From assembly GCA_905215045.1 (NCBI GenBank), contig CAJMOO010000105.1, positions 1-5,735 on the forward strand: DNA of 5,735 nucleotides, written 5' to 3'. Shown piece by piece: positions 1-5,507 of the stretch (the stretch's first letter is position 1; each line of letters begins with the position of its first letter). The notes beneath the pieces are model-generated. The model was not told the origin of the DNA and did not search any database. It was given only the letters and a program-made list of their open reading frames with translations. This DNA comes from an uncultured bacterium (GTDB lineage Bacteria; Bacillota_A; Clostridia; Lachnospirales; Lachnospiraceae). The position numbers and the translations under genes are program-made.

Positions 1-33
1 CCGGGTGGATTCGGGACTTTAACCCGTTAGAAA

Positions 34-53
34 CGTGTGCCGCCGGGCGCACG
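34..53 (+). terminator. GC-rich hairpin at left edge
   Basis: An 8-bp stem (34-41 with 46-53, one G-T pair) closes a 4-nt loop and is followed by AT-rich sequence. It lies just after a stop codon (28-30) that ends a short plus-strand open stretch entering from the window edge (codons from base 1, reading PGGFGTLTR). It could be the terminator or end structure of a gene or element lying mostly outside the window. The tail after the stem is not a clean T-run, and nine residues are too few to identify a protein, so both the terminator role and the partial gene are tentative. Confidence 0.3.
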
Positions 54-60
54 ATTAATA

Positions 61-92
61 AAGAACTCCACAGCATACGCTGTGGAGTTCTT
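61..92 (-). terminator. Intrinsic terminator after the aldolase gene
   Basis: A perfect 13-bp inverted repeat (61-73 with 80-92) encloses a 6-nt loop. Read on the minus strand, the stem is followed by a T-rich tail (TTTATTAAT) and lies about 55 nt past the aldolase stop codon. This fits Rho-independent termination of the aldolase transcript. The stem is symmetric and could also stop plus-strand transcription entering from the left edge, although the plus-side tail is weaker. Confidence 0.8.
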
Positions 93-146
93 ACTTTATC
101 GATATTTACATCATCAATATTCAATTTCGTCAAAAAATGGCAAATC

Positions 147-1016
147 TTATTCGTCAGCTTTTCCTTCAGATCCGAATAATTTAATCTTTGTGATTACCAT
201 ATCTTTGATAGCTTCAGCACCTGGAGCTAATAATTTACGAGGGTCGAAACCTTTTCCTTCAAGGTCTTTTCCTGCTTCGATATATTTACGTGTAGCTTCA
301 GCAAATGCAAGCTGGCATTCTGTATTAACGTTGATCTTAGCTACTCCAAGAGAGATTGCTTTTTTGATCATGTCATCAGGGATTCCTGTACCACCATGTA
401 ATACTAATGGCATATCTCCTGTTAACTGCTGAATTGCATCTAATGTTTCGAAGCTTAATCCTTCCCAGTTTTCTGGGTATTTTCCGTGGATGTTTCCGAT
501 TCCTGCTGCAAGCATTGTTACTCCAAGATCTGCAACTGCTTTACATTCTTCTGGATCTGCACATTCACCTTTACCGATAACTCCGTCTTCTTCTCCACCG
601 ATAGATCCAACTTCAGCTTCGATAGACATTCCTTTTCCTGTTGCAACTTTTACAAGTTCTTTTGTTTTTTCAACGTTTTCTTCGATTGGATAATGAGATC
701 CATCAAACATGATAGAAGAGAATCCAGCTTCGATACATTTGTAGCATCCTTCGTAAGAACCGTGGTCTAAGTGAAGTGCTACTGGTACAGAGATGTTTAA
801 TTCTTCTAACATTCCGTTAACCATTCCTACAACAGTTTTGTATCCTGTCATATATTTTCCTGCACCTTCAGATACACCAAGGATAACTGGAGATCTTGTC
901 TCTTCTGCTGCTAATAAGATAGCTTTTGTCCACTCTAAGTCGTTGATGTTGAACTGTCCAACTGCGTAATGTCCGGCTTTTGCCTTGTTTAACATTTCTT
1001 TTGCTGATACTAACAT
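147..1016 (-). CDS. fba: Class II fructose-1,6-bisphosphate aldolase
   Basis: A 289-residue zinc-dependent class II aldolase, the usual length for the short Gram-positive type. It reversibly cleaves fructose-1,6-bisphosphate to dihydroxyacetone phosphate and glyceraldehyde-3-phosphate in cytoplasmic glycolysis and gluconeogenesis. The motif LHLDHG (81-86) carries the likely catalytic Asp84 and zinc ligand His85. EAEVG (133-137) holds the conserved glutamate, and His177 in GNIHGKYP and His207 in LHGGTG are the other metal ligands. NVNTE (229-233) is the phosphate/substrate-binding stretch near the C-terminal part of the barrel. The ATG is preceded by GGAGG with a 7-nt spacer, and a near-consensus promoter lies at 1061-1089. 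The neighbouring upstream gene is a P-loop kinase 122 nt away with no obvious terminator between them, so readthrough is possible. Members of this fold also include tagatose-bisphosphate and related aldolases, so substrate is inferred from overall resemblance; FBP is the most likely. Confidence 0.93.
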   Translation of the reverse strand: MLVSAKEMLNKAKAGHYAVGQFNINDLEWTKAILLAAEETRSPVILGVSEGAGKYMTGYKTVVGMVNGMLEELNISVPVALHLDHGSYEGCYKCIEAGFSSIMFDGSHYPIEENVEKTKELVKVATGKGMSIEAEVGSIGGEEDGVIGKGECADPEECKAVADLGVTMLAAGIGNIHGKYPENWEGLSFETLDAIQQLTGDMPLVLHGGTGIPDDMIKKAISLGVAKINVNTECQLAFAEATRKYIEAGKDLEGKGFDPRKLLAPGAEAIKDMVITKIKLFGSEGKADE

Positions 1017-1060
1017 AGTTTGTCCTCCATATAATTCGTTAACTTTTTCACATCGAGTTT

Positions 1061-1089
1061 ATTATACTCTATTTATACGTGGGTTGCAA
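1061..1089 (-). promoter_or_regulatory. Sigma-A-type promoter of the aldolase gene
   Basis: On the minus strand TTGCAA (1084-1089) and a perfect TATAAT (1061-1066) are separated by exactly 17 nt. The start of transcription would fall near 1054, giving an untranslated leader of roughly 40 nt ending in the GGAGG ribosome binding site. The perfect -10 and optimal spacing fit a strongly expressed housekeeping glycolytic gene. Confidence 0.8.
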
Positions 1090-1138
1090 GCTTTCACTTG
1101 TTACTAATATCTTCTGTTTTCTTGCAAAAATTTGGTCA

Positions 1139-1894
1139 TTATTTTACTTGCAAATAATCGTTATCCTGTTCCACTTGTAACAGCAGATTCAAATGTTTCC
1201 GGCAGGAATTTTTTAAAACTCTTGTCACATTTTTACTGTCACTGTTTTGATACCATTCCACAGCTTCTTCTCTTGTGAGACCTCCTTTTTCCTTTCTTGA
1301 GATCAGACGTTCTTTCAACATCTCTTCCTCTGCCAGGATCAAGATTTTATAGTCTGCGTATTGCTGCATGGATTTCCATGGTTCTTGTTTTAATAGTAAC
1401 CAGTTCCCTTCGATCAAAATGATATCTTTGGTAACTTTAATCTGATTTTCCACAACGTCGTGAAGATTTCTATCATAAATCGGCCATAAAATATCTTCTA
1501 TTTTTATCTTTTCAAGTTTCTGTCTTAATTTTTCTGTGTCATATGTTTCCGGACATCCTTTTACCTGCTTCATTGGAACTTTTTCTCCAAGCACGATCGC
1601 ATCATGAGAATTAATGTAATCAGAGTGATAATGAAATCCATCTAATCCTAATGCTTGAATGTCTGTAAACTCTTGATCTTGTTTTGATAAATATTCCAAA
1701 AACTCACATAATGTTGTCTTTCCAACGGCCGGCGGTGCTGCCATAAATACAATGATCCGTTCCTTTTTTCCCTTTTGTAACTGCTGTAATTGTTTTAATA
1801 AAGGAAGAAAAACTTTCTGGATCGTGTCTTCGTTATAGACCGCTGTCATTTCAAATCCATTGACTTTAAATAAATATTCTTTCCATTCTTTCAT
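1139..1894 (-). CDS. P-loop nucleoside/sugar kinase-like protein (YggC/FrcK group)
   Basis: A 251-residue soluble kinase of the uridine kinase/phosphoribulokinase/pantothenate kinase superfamily, closest in style to the YggC/FrcK group often annotated as 'nucleoside/nucleotide kinase family' or 'fructose transport system kinase'. A Walker A loop lies at about 53-61 (APPAVGKTT); its first glycine is replaced by alanine, while the GKT core is intact. Further family landmarks are LDGFHYH (84-90), KGCPETYD (112-119), PIYDRNLHDVVEN (138-150), EGNWLLL (162-168), and a basic lid region around 197-206 (LISRKEKGGL). The start ATG has AGAGG about 6 nt upstream, and a promoter lies at 1918-1947. It is the gene before the aldolase, which hints at sugar phosphate metabolism, but the substrate cannot be read from sequence and co-transcription is unproven. 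Confidence 0.75.
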   Translation of the reverse strand: MKEWKEYLFKVNGFEMTAVYNEDTIQKVFLPLLKQLQQLQKGKKERIIVFMAAPPAVGKTTLCEFLEYLSKQDQEFTDIQALGLDGFHYHSDYINSHDAIVLGEKVPMKQVKGCPETYDTEKLRQKLEKIKIEDILWPIYDRNLHDVVENQIKVTKDIILIEGNWLLLKQEPWKSMQQYADYKILILAEEEMLKERLISRKEKGGLTREEAVEWYQNSDSKNVTRVLKNSCRKHLNLLLQVEQDNDYLQVK

Positions 1895-1917
1895 ATGACA
1901 CCTCTTTCTTTATGTTT

Positions 1918-1947
1918 ATTATACAATGTGTTCTTATACAAGTACAA
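1918..1947 (-). promoter_or_regulatory. Promoter of the kinase gene
   Basis: On the minus strand TTGTAC (1942-1947) and a perfect TATAAT (1918-1923) are 18 nt apart. The -10 ends 23 nt before the start codon, so the leader is very short and contains little besides the AGAGGTG ribosome binding site. It sits just downstream of the terminator of the preceding operon, so the kinase begins a new transcription unit. Confidence 0.7.
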
Positions 1948-1976
1948 GCAATAGCCCTTTTACTTTGGCATCATTA

Positions 1977-2018
1977 AAAAGTGCCATCTTTTTCTGTTAC
2001 AAAAAAGATGGCACTTTT
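1977..2018 (-). terminator. Strong intrinsic terminator of the GNAT-DUF4190-DUF2752 operon
   Basis: A perfect 17-bp inverted repeat (1977-1993 with 2002-2018) closes an 8-nt loop. The left arm carries a run of A that becomes a U tail on the minus strand. It begins 17 nt past the stop codon of the DUF2752 gene. The flanking A and T tracts make it potentially bidirectional. Confidence 0.88.
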
Positions 2019-2034
2019 GATCTGTGACAAATAT

Positions 2035-2418
2035 TTAATTAAATTTTGTGTAATGAATGAGGTCTCCCAAATAATCATATCCAAACTGGTACACCAGTAT
2101 ATTTCTGATCACCGCATATCCAAAGAAAATACACACTCCCAAAATCAACATCCACAATCTCGGCTTCATGCTCTTAATCTCTCTGACTGTCAGTTTCTTT
2201 ACCATCCATCCTGCAATACACCATAGAAACATAACCCCGGTATATACAACGGTTGGATTACATAAAAATGCTCTCTCAATATCCAAATGCAGCAGTGCGA
2301 TCACACTTCTTGTACCGCCGCATGCCGGACAATAGAAATGTGTTACTTCCTTAAAGAAGCATGGCATACTTCTTATGATCTTATATAGAGTCATCATTTT
2401 CATCGATATATGTATCAT
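2035..2418 (-). CDS. DUF2752 family membrane protein
   Basis: A small integral membrane protein of up to 127 residues. The diagnostic feature is CPACGGTR at 30-37, matching the CPxCGxTR signature of DUF2752 proteins, whose biochemical role is not known to me. Two hydrophobic segments at roughly 55-74 and 88-110 are likely transmembrane helices, and the N-terminal part around the cysteine motif is moderately hydrophobic. The two cysteines could bind a metal or form a disulfide, but this is inference. The gene overlaps the end of the DUF4190 gene. Starting at 2418 the overlap is 38 nt; in-frame ATGs at 2403, 2397 and 2394 would shorten it to as little as 14 nt. None has a good ribosome binding site, so translation is probably coupled to the upstream gene and the true start is uncertain. 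Confidence 0.78.
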   Translation of the reverse strand: MIHISMKMMTLYKIIRSMPCFFKEVTHFYCPACGGTRSVIALLHLDIERAFLCNPTVVYTGVMFLWCIAGWMVKKLTVREIKSMKPRLWMLILGVCIFFGYAVIRNILVYQFGYDYLGDLIHYTKFN

Positions 2419-2845
2419 AATGTGTATTAAACTCTTTCATTTCATTCTGAAAATCCGAACTAAGCAAAATATTCACAACAAAAACTGTGATCAAGATCAC
2501 AGAACCAATGATGCCTATAATCCCACAGATCAATCCTGCTTTCGCTTTATTTCCTCTTGTTCCTCTAACTTTTGGTGTCACCGCAAAACAAATGACCGCT
2601 GCAATCCCAATGATGATCGCGATTGGCGTGCAACAACAACTGACCATGCATACAACTGCTATGATTCCAAGGATCATTGTTGCGATCGCAATTCCACTTG
2701 TCTGCTCCTGCTGTGGTTGTTCTATGTGATCATCTTCGTAACGATATCGTCTGTATGGATCATCATCTTGTGTATGATATTCTTGTGTTGAATCTTCATC
2801 TTTGATCTCGTATCCAGTATACGGATCGTATCTCTTATCTTCCAT
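2381..2845 (-). CDS. DUF4190-domain membrane protein with acidic N-terminal tail
   Basis: A 154-residue protein with no known enzymatic role. Residues 1-49 are hydrophilic and rich in Asp, Glu, Tyr and Gln (for example DPYTGYEIKDEDS), probably a disordered cytoplasmic tail. Residues 51-90 are a long hydrophobic stretch, probably a two-helix hairpin, with a Cys-rich turn (SCCCTP, 69-74). A basic linker (PKVRGTRGNKAKAG) leads to a third helix at about 104-128 with the repeated Gly/Ile pattern typical of DUF4190. A short acidic C-terminal tail follows. An AGAGGA ribosome binding site lies about 8 nt before the ATG and overlaps the stop codon of the acetyltransferase gene; only 11 nt separate the two genes. 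Its 3' end overlaps the DUF2752 gene. Close packing suggests the two membrane proteins are made together and may act together, but this is inferred from position. Confidence 0.8.
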   Translation of the reverse strand: MEDKRYDPYTGYEIKDEDSTQEYHTQDDDPYRRYRYEDDHIEQPQQEQTSGIAIATMILGIIAVVCMVSCCCTPIAIIIGIAAVICFAVTPKVRGTRGNKAKAGLICGIIGIIGSVILITVFVVNILLSSDFQNEMKEFNTHYDTYIDENDDSI

Positions 2846-2856
2846 ATTTTTTTCCT

Positions 2857-3282
2857 CTACTTTCTAATGTAGCGAATCATTCCTGGCCCTAATTTATCCG
2901 TTGGACGAGAAATAAATTCATGTTTGTGATAAAATGGTTCTCTTCCGATCGCACACATCAGATCCAGCATGATCTCGGTTCCTTCTTCACAAAGATTCTC
3001 TACATACTCGATCAGATCTTCTATGATTGCACTTCCGATTCCATAATGCTGATAATCTGGATGAATCATTAAATCCTGAATGTAACAAATGACCGCCCCG
3101 TCACCTACAAGTCGTCCCATTCCAACGATCTTGGCATCAATGTATGCGCAGACGATATACAAACTGTTATCTAAGGCTTTCCTCGCCTGTGTTCTTGATA
3201 ATGGTTTAAAGTTGACCGCTTTTCTTAACTCCAGATACGTATCAACTCCTACATTATTTGATACTAGTGTTACTAATTTCAT
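2857..3282 (-). CDS. GNAT-family N-acetyltransferase
   Basis: A 141-residue single-domain GNAT enzyme, expected to move an acetyl group from acetyl-CoA to an amine in the cytoplasm. Motif A is clear: strand IQDLMIHPDYQ (68-78), then the acetyl-CoA pyrophosphate loop QHYGIG (78-83) and helix SAIIEDLIEYV (84-94). The later strand and helix contain MLDLMCAIGREPFYHKHEF (105-123), the usual 'FYxKxGF' position, here with Glu in place of Gly. The length is typical of small GNATs. The substrate cannot be told from sequence. The ATG is preceded by AAGGA at short spacing and the gene leads an operon with two membrane protein genes. A TTGACA-type promoter lies at 3305-3334. Confidence 0.88.
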   Translation of the reverse strand: MKLVTLVSNNVGVDTYLELRKAVNFKPLSRTQARKALDNSLYIVCAYIDAKIVGMGRLVGDGAVICYIQDLMIHPDYQHYGIGSAIIEDLIEYVENLCEEGTEIMLDLMCAIGREPFYHKHEFISRPTDKLGPGMIRYIRK

Positions 3283-3304
3283 TCTTTCCTTGTCTTCTTT
3301 CTTC

Positions 3305-3334
3305 TATATAATATGTTTCTCTTCCTAATGTCAA
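3305..3334 (-). promoter_or_regulatory. Promoter of the GNAT-DUF4190-DUF2752 operon
   Basis: On the minus strand a consensus TTGACA (3329-3334) is followed after 17-18 nt by TTATAT/TATATA (3305-3311). It lies about 25 nt upstream of the acetyltransferase start codon and just after the terminator that ends the ammonium transport operon, so the unit is independently transcribed. Confidence 0.65.
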
Positions 3335-3430
3335 AATTATTTCTCTGATTGGCTATCATCTTATCACGAATTTTATCACATTACAAGAAATGAATCTTTC
3401 TTATTATATTTTATAATTTTATACACAATA

Positions 3431-3472
3431 AAACAGGTGATTTTTATTTTTTTCCACAAAAATCACCTGTTT
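3431..3472 (-). terminator. Intrinsic terminator of the amtB-PII operon
   Basis: A perfect 15-bp inverted repeat (3431-3445 with 3458-3472) with a 12-nt loop lies about 30 nt past the PII stop codon. On the minus strand the stem ends in a T-rich tail (TTTTATTGTG). The rest of the gap between this hairpin and the next promoter (3335-3430) is very AT-rich and shows no gene. Confidence 0.85.
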
Positions 3473-3501
3473 CTTCTATATAATAGTAGATATTTTAAGA
3501 A

Positions 3502-3852
3502 CTAATCCTGTAATGCATCTACATCACGTTCTCCGGTACGGATCTTAACTACATTCCTTACTTCGTAACTGAAGATCTTCCCGTCACCAACTTCTCCTGT
3601 AAATGCAGATTTCTGAATAGCATCGATCGTTTTTCTTTCCCATTCTTCAGAAGATACGACGATCTCAAATTTAATCTTTGGACGCATCATCATATCAACT
3701 TTTGTTCCACGGATAACTTCTGTAAAACCTTTCTGTGCTCCGCATCCCATAACCTGTGATACTGTGATTCCATTAACTCCGATTTTATTTAAAGCTTCTT
3801 TGACATCTTCGAATTTCTCTTCTCGAACAATTGCATTAATTTTGATCAACAT
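3502..3852 (-). CDS. glnK: PII family nitrogen regulatory protein (GlnB/GlnK type)
   Basis: A 116-residue PII protein of standard length. Known family members form trimers that sense ATP/ADP and 2-oxoglutarate and block Amt channels with their T-loops. The ligand-binding Gln of GxQKG is Gln40 (GAQKG, 38-42). The T-loop runs from about 38 to 57, followed by RPKIKFEIVV (57-66). The B-loop signature TGEVGDGKIF is at 85-94 and the C-loop KIRTGERD at 103-110. Compared with E. coli GlnB, the uridylylated Tyr51 aligns with Val52 and Tyr46 with Ile47, so the classical modification site is absent, as also in Bacillus subtilis GlnK. AGAGGTG lies 7 nt before the ATG. The gene follows amtB by 15 nt, the order seen in B. 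subtilis nrgAB. The symbol reflects pairing with amtB; a general GlnB role is not excluded. Confidence 0.92.
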   Translation of the reverse strand: MLIKINAIVREEKFEDVKEALNKIGVNGITVSQVMGCGAQKGFTEVIRGTKVDMMMRPKIKFEIVVSSEEWERKTIDAIQKSAFTGEVGDGKIFSYEVRNVVKIRTGERDVDALQD

Positions 3853-3867
3853 ATATTTTCACCTCTT

Positions 3868-5106
3868 TTAATCTAAACCATTAAAACTTGGGTAAGCATT
3901 CTCTCCGTGTTCTGATACATCCAATCCGACTTTCTCGGCTCTTTCTTCAACTCTTAATGGAGTAAAGATACGGACAATCGCGATACAGATCAGGCTTCCG
4001 ACTACTGCAACTGCGATAGATACAAGAATCCCTATGATCTGTGCTACAAACAATCTTGTTTCTCCAAACACTAATCCATTCCATTTTGCGACTCCATTGA
4101 TGGATGTCATTCCAAATAATCCTGTTGCGATACCACCCCAGATACCACCGATTCCGTGACATCCAAATGCATCCAATGCATCATCAATCTTTAATTTTCC
4201 TTTGATCAGTTTTACACCGAAGTAGCAGATTGGGCTTACTAATAATCCACAGATCACTGCTGCCCACATTGGAACAAATCCGGCTCCCGGTGTGATTGCT
4301 ACCAGTCCGATAACTAATCCTGTGGAAGCTCCGACTAAAGTTGTTTTTCCTTCTGAAAATACTTCGATCAACATCCATGAAACAAGAGCTGCGGCTGCTG
4401 AAACAGATGTTGTCATAAATGCATGTGCTGCAAGTCCATTTGCTGCAAGAGCACTTCCTGCATTGAATCCGTACCATCCAAACCATAACAGTGCAGCTCC
4501 TAAAAATACAAATGGTGTATTATGTACGTGGTAGACTCCCTGGTCATATCCACGACGTTTTCCAAGTGTTAAAGCTAATACCAGACCGCTGACCCCTGAT
4601 GTGATATGAACGACATTTCCTCCTGCGAAATCGACAGACCCGATCTCTGCTAAGAATCCTCCTTCTCCCCATACCATATGTGCCATTGGGTAGTACACGA
4701 TCAATGACCATAAGATAATAAAAAGAACTAATGCTTTAAATTTCATTCTTCCTGCAACAGATCCTGTGATCAGTGCTGGTGTGATCATTGCAAACATCAT
4801 CTGAAATGCTGCAAATGCAAGGTTTGGAATCGTGTCTGCGTAAGGTCCCGGTTTCATTCCAACTCCGTTAAAGCCAAACCATTTTGCTCCACCGATGATT
4901 CCTGCATGGTTTCCTCCGAAAGATAATGCATACCCTACAAGTACCCACATGATCACGGAAACTCCCATAATAAATACACATTGCATCATCGTGTTTCCAA
5001 CGTTTTTCCTTCGTACCATTCCTCCATAGAAAAATGCAAGGCCTGGTGTCATAATAAATACAAATGCTGCACATAGCAGTATAAATGCTGTATCTCCTGC
5101 GTTCAT
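3868..5106 (-). CDS. amtB: Ammonium transporter/channel Amt
   Basis: A 412-residue Amt/Mep/Rh ammonium channel in the inner membrane, with the expected 11 hydrophobic helices. Starting at the chosen ATG it opens NAGDTAFILLCAAFVF, typical of mature Amt N-termini, and has no extra signal peptide. Pore residues are conserved: Trp146 in AHMVWG, Asp159 in DFAGG, the twin histidines His167 (VVHITSG) and His317 (GCHGIGG), the gate phenylalanines Phe105 and Phe214 (GFNAGS), and Ser218. The C-terminal cytoplasmic tail (381-412, FTPLRVEERAEKVGLDVSEHGE...) is the standard regulatory tail contacting PII. An alternative start at 5133 is a TTG without a ribosome binding site; the ATG at 5104-5106 has GGAGG (5115-5119) with 8-nt spacing and is clearly better. 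The gene is followed at 15 nt by its PII partner, so both are co-transcribed. It imports ammonium when nitrogen is scarce. Confidence 0.95.
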   Translation of the reverse strand: MNAGDTAFILLCAAFVFIMTPGLAFFYGGMVRRKNVGNTMMQCVFIMGVSVIMWVLVGYALSFGGNHAGIIGGAKWFGFNGVGMKPGPYADTIPNLAFAAFQMMFAMITPALITGSVAGRMKFKALVLFIILWSLIVYYPMAHMVWGEGGFLAEIGSVDFAGGNVVHITSGVSGLVLALTLGKRRGYDQGVYHVHNTPFVFLGAALLWFGWYGFNAGSALAANGLAAHAFMTTSVSAAAALVSWMLIEVFSEGKTTLVGASTGLVIGLVAITPGAGFVPMWAAVICGLLVSPICYFGVKLIKGKLKIDDALDAFGCHGIGGIWGGIATGLFGMTSINGVAKWNGLVFGETRLFVAQIIGILVSIAVAVVGSLICIAIVRIFTPLRVEERAEKVGLDVSEHGENAYPSFNGLD

Positions 5107-5114
5107 AATATATT

Positions 5115-5119
5115 CCTCC
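5115..5119 (-). promoter_or_regulatory. Ribosome binding site deciding the amtB start
   Basis: A perfect GGAGG on the minus strand lies 8 nt upstream of the ATG at 5104-5106. It sits inside the longer open frame that would start at TTG 5133, which has no such site. This is the main reason for the shorter amtB call. Confidence 0.85.
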
Positions 5120-5133
5120 ATTCTCATTTTCAA

Positions 5134-5148
5134 CTATGCTTCTATGCT
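5134..5148. repeat. 7-bp direct repeat in the amtB leader
   Basis: The heptamer CTATGCT occurs twice with a 1-nt spacer (5134-5140 and 5142-5148 on the plus strand), just upstream of the amtB ribosome binding site. It may be a protein binding site or chance; no known operator is recognised. Confidence 0.3.
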
Positions 5149-5149
5149 C

Positions 5150-5170
5150 GTCAGAGTAGCTGGTTCTGAC
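5150..5170 (-). promoter_or_regulatory. Small hairpin in the amtB leader
   Basis: A 6-bp inverted repeat (GTCAGA with TCTGAC, 5150-5155 and 5165-5170) encloses 9 nt. In the leader RNA it would form a modest stem-loop between the terminator and the ribosome binding site. A regulatory role is possible but not shown. Confidence 0.35.
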
Positions 5171-5196
5171 CTTATTGAAAATCTCTCGAGAGAATG

Positions 5197-5223
5197 TTTT
5201 TATTAACTAACCGTTAATAAAAA
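5197..5223 (-). promoter_or_regulatory. 11-bp AT-rich dyad directly after the leader terminator
   Basis: TTTTTATTAAC (5197-5207) and GTTAATAAAAA (5213-5223) are perfect inverted repeats around a 5-nt centre. The right arm overlaps the T-run of the adjacent terminator. It could be a DNA operator for a dimeric regulator, or an RNA hairpin that competes with the terminator tail. A 12-nt palindrome (TCTCTCGAGAGA, 5182-5193) lies a few bases further on. No promoter is evident between here and amtB. Confidence 0.45.
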
Positions 5224-5263
5224 AAGGAGTCAAAGCACACGAATCTTTGTGCTTTGACTCCTT
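5224..5263 (-). terminator. Intrinsic terminator upstream of amtB (possible attenuator)
   Basis: A perfect 16-bp stem (5224-5239 with 5248-5263) with an 8-nt loop is followed on the minus strand by seven T residues, a classic Rho-independent terminator pointing towards amtB. On the plus strand there is no T-tail, so it acts on minus-strand transcripts. No minus-strand protein gene ends just before it; the nearest upstream signal is a promoter at 5274-5302. It may therefore be a promoter-proximal attenuator of amtB, or the end of a short RNA. Confidence 0.8.
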
Positions 5264-5273
5264 CGTCACGTTT

Positions 5274-5302
5274 ATAGTAACAAAAGGTGTTTTAAAATGC
5301 AA
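5274..5302 (-). promoter_or_regulatory. Candidate promoter for the amtB leader
   Basis: On the minus strand TTGCAT (5297-5302) and TACTAT (5274-5279) are spaced by 17 nt. Transcription would begin near 5267, only a few nucleotides before the terminator hairpin. The -10 differs from TATAAT at one or two positions, so this is a fair but not perfect promoter. Confidence 0.45.
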
Positions 5303-5370
5303 GATTTATTTATGTATTTTTATCAAGACAATTGTGATTTGAATGACGGAAATTATTGGTGGAATATTAT

Positions 5371-5502
5371 AAAAAGAGATCATGTGTCTGCAACCCACTT
5401 GCGTTCGGACTCCCACGTAGCTGTACTAAGCTCCTGAATGGTCTAACGACCATCCACTCGCTAAGTGCAGACGTGTCCGTACGGTTGCCGACACATGATC
5501 TC
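5371..5502 (-). ncRNA. Candidate structured small RNA with long closing stem
   Basis: The DNA from 5362 to 5516 is closed by a perfect 27-bp inverted repeat (5362-5388 with 5490-5516), then one mismatch and six more pairs (5390-5395 with 5483-5488). The interior is GC-richer than its surroundings and has several further hairpins, including a 6-bp stem with a GTTA loop (5438-5453). On the minus strand a promoter (TTGAAT-17 nt-TATTAT) starts it near 5501, and the far arm of the closing stem ends in five U residues, making its own terminator. The predicted RNA is about 130 nt. No open frame explains it. A 6S-like RNA is one possibility because of the end-to-end stem, but I do not recognise the family. 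Strand is inferred from the promoter; the element is symmetric enough to be read either way. Confidence 0.6.
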
Positions 5503-5507
5503 TTTTT

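Noticed and set aside
37..432. 131-residue plus-strand open frame across the aldolase 3' end
   Set aside because: It is antisense to the well-supported aldolase gene, has no ribosome binding site, and its product resembles no family I recognise.
2375..2791. 138-residue plus-strand frame opposite the DUF4190 gene
   Set aside because: It is a low-complexity shadow of the minus-strand membrane protein gene, which has a proper ribosome binding site and operon context.
5107..5133. Nine-codon N-terminal extension of amtB from TTG
   Set aside because: The TTG has no ribosome binding site, and the GGAGG lies within the extension, 8 nt before the ATG at 5106; the mature-like Amt N-terminus begins there.
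5396..5482. tRNA gene inside the structured element
   Set aside because: The three-hairpin fold looks cloverleaf-like, but there is no 7-bp acceptor stem with a CCA end and no recognisable TTCGA T-loop.
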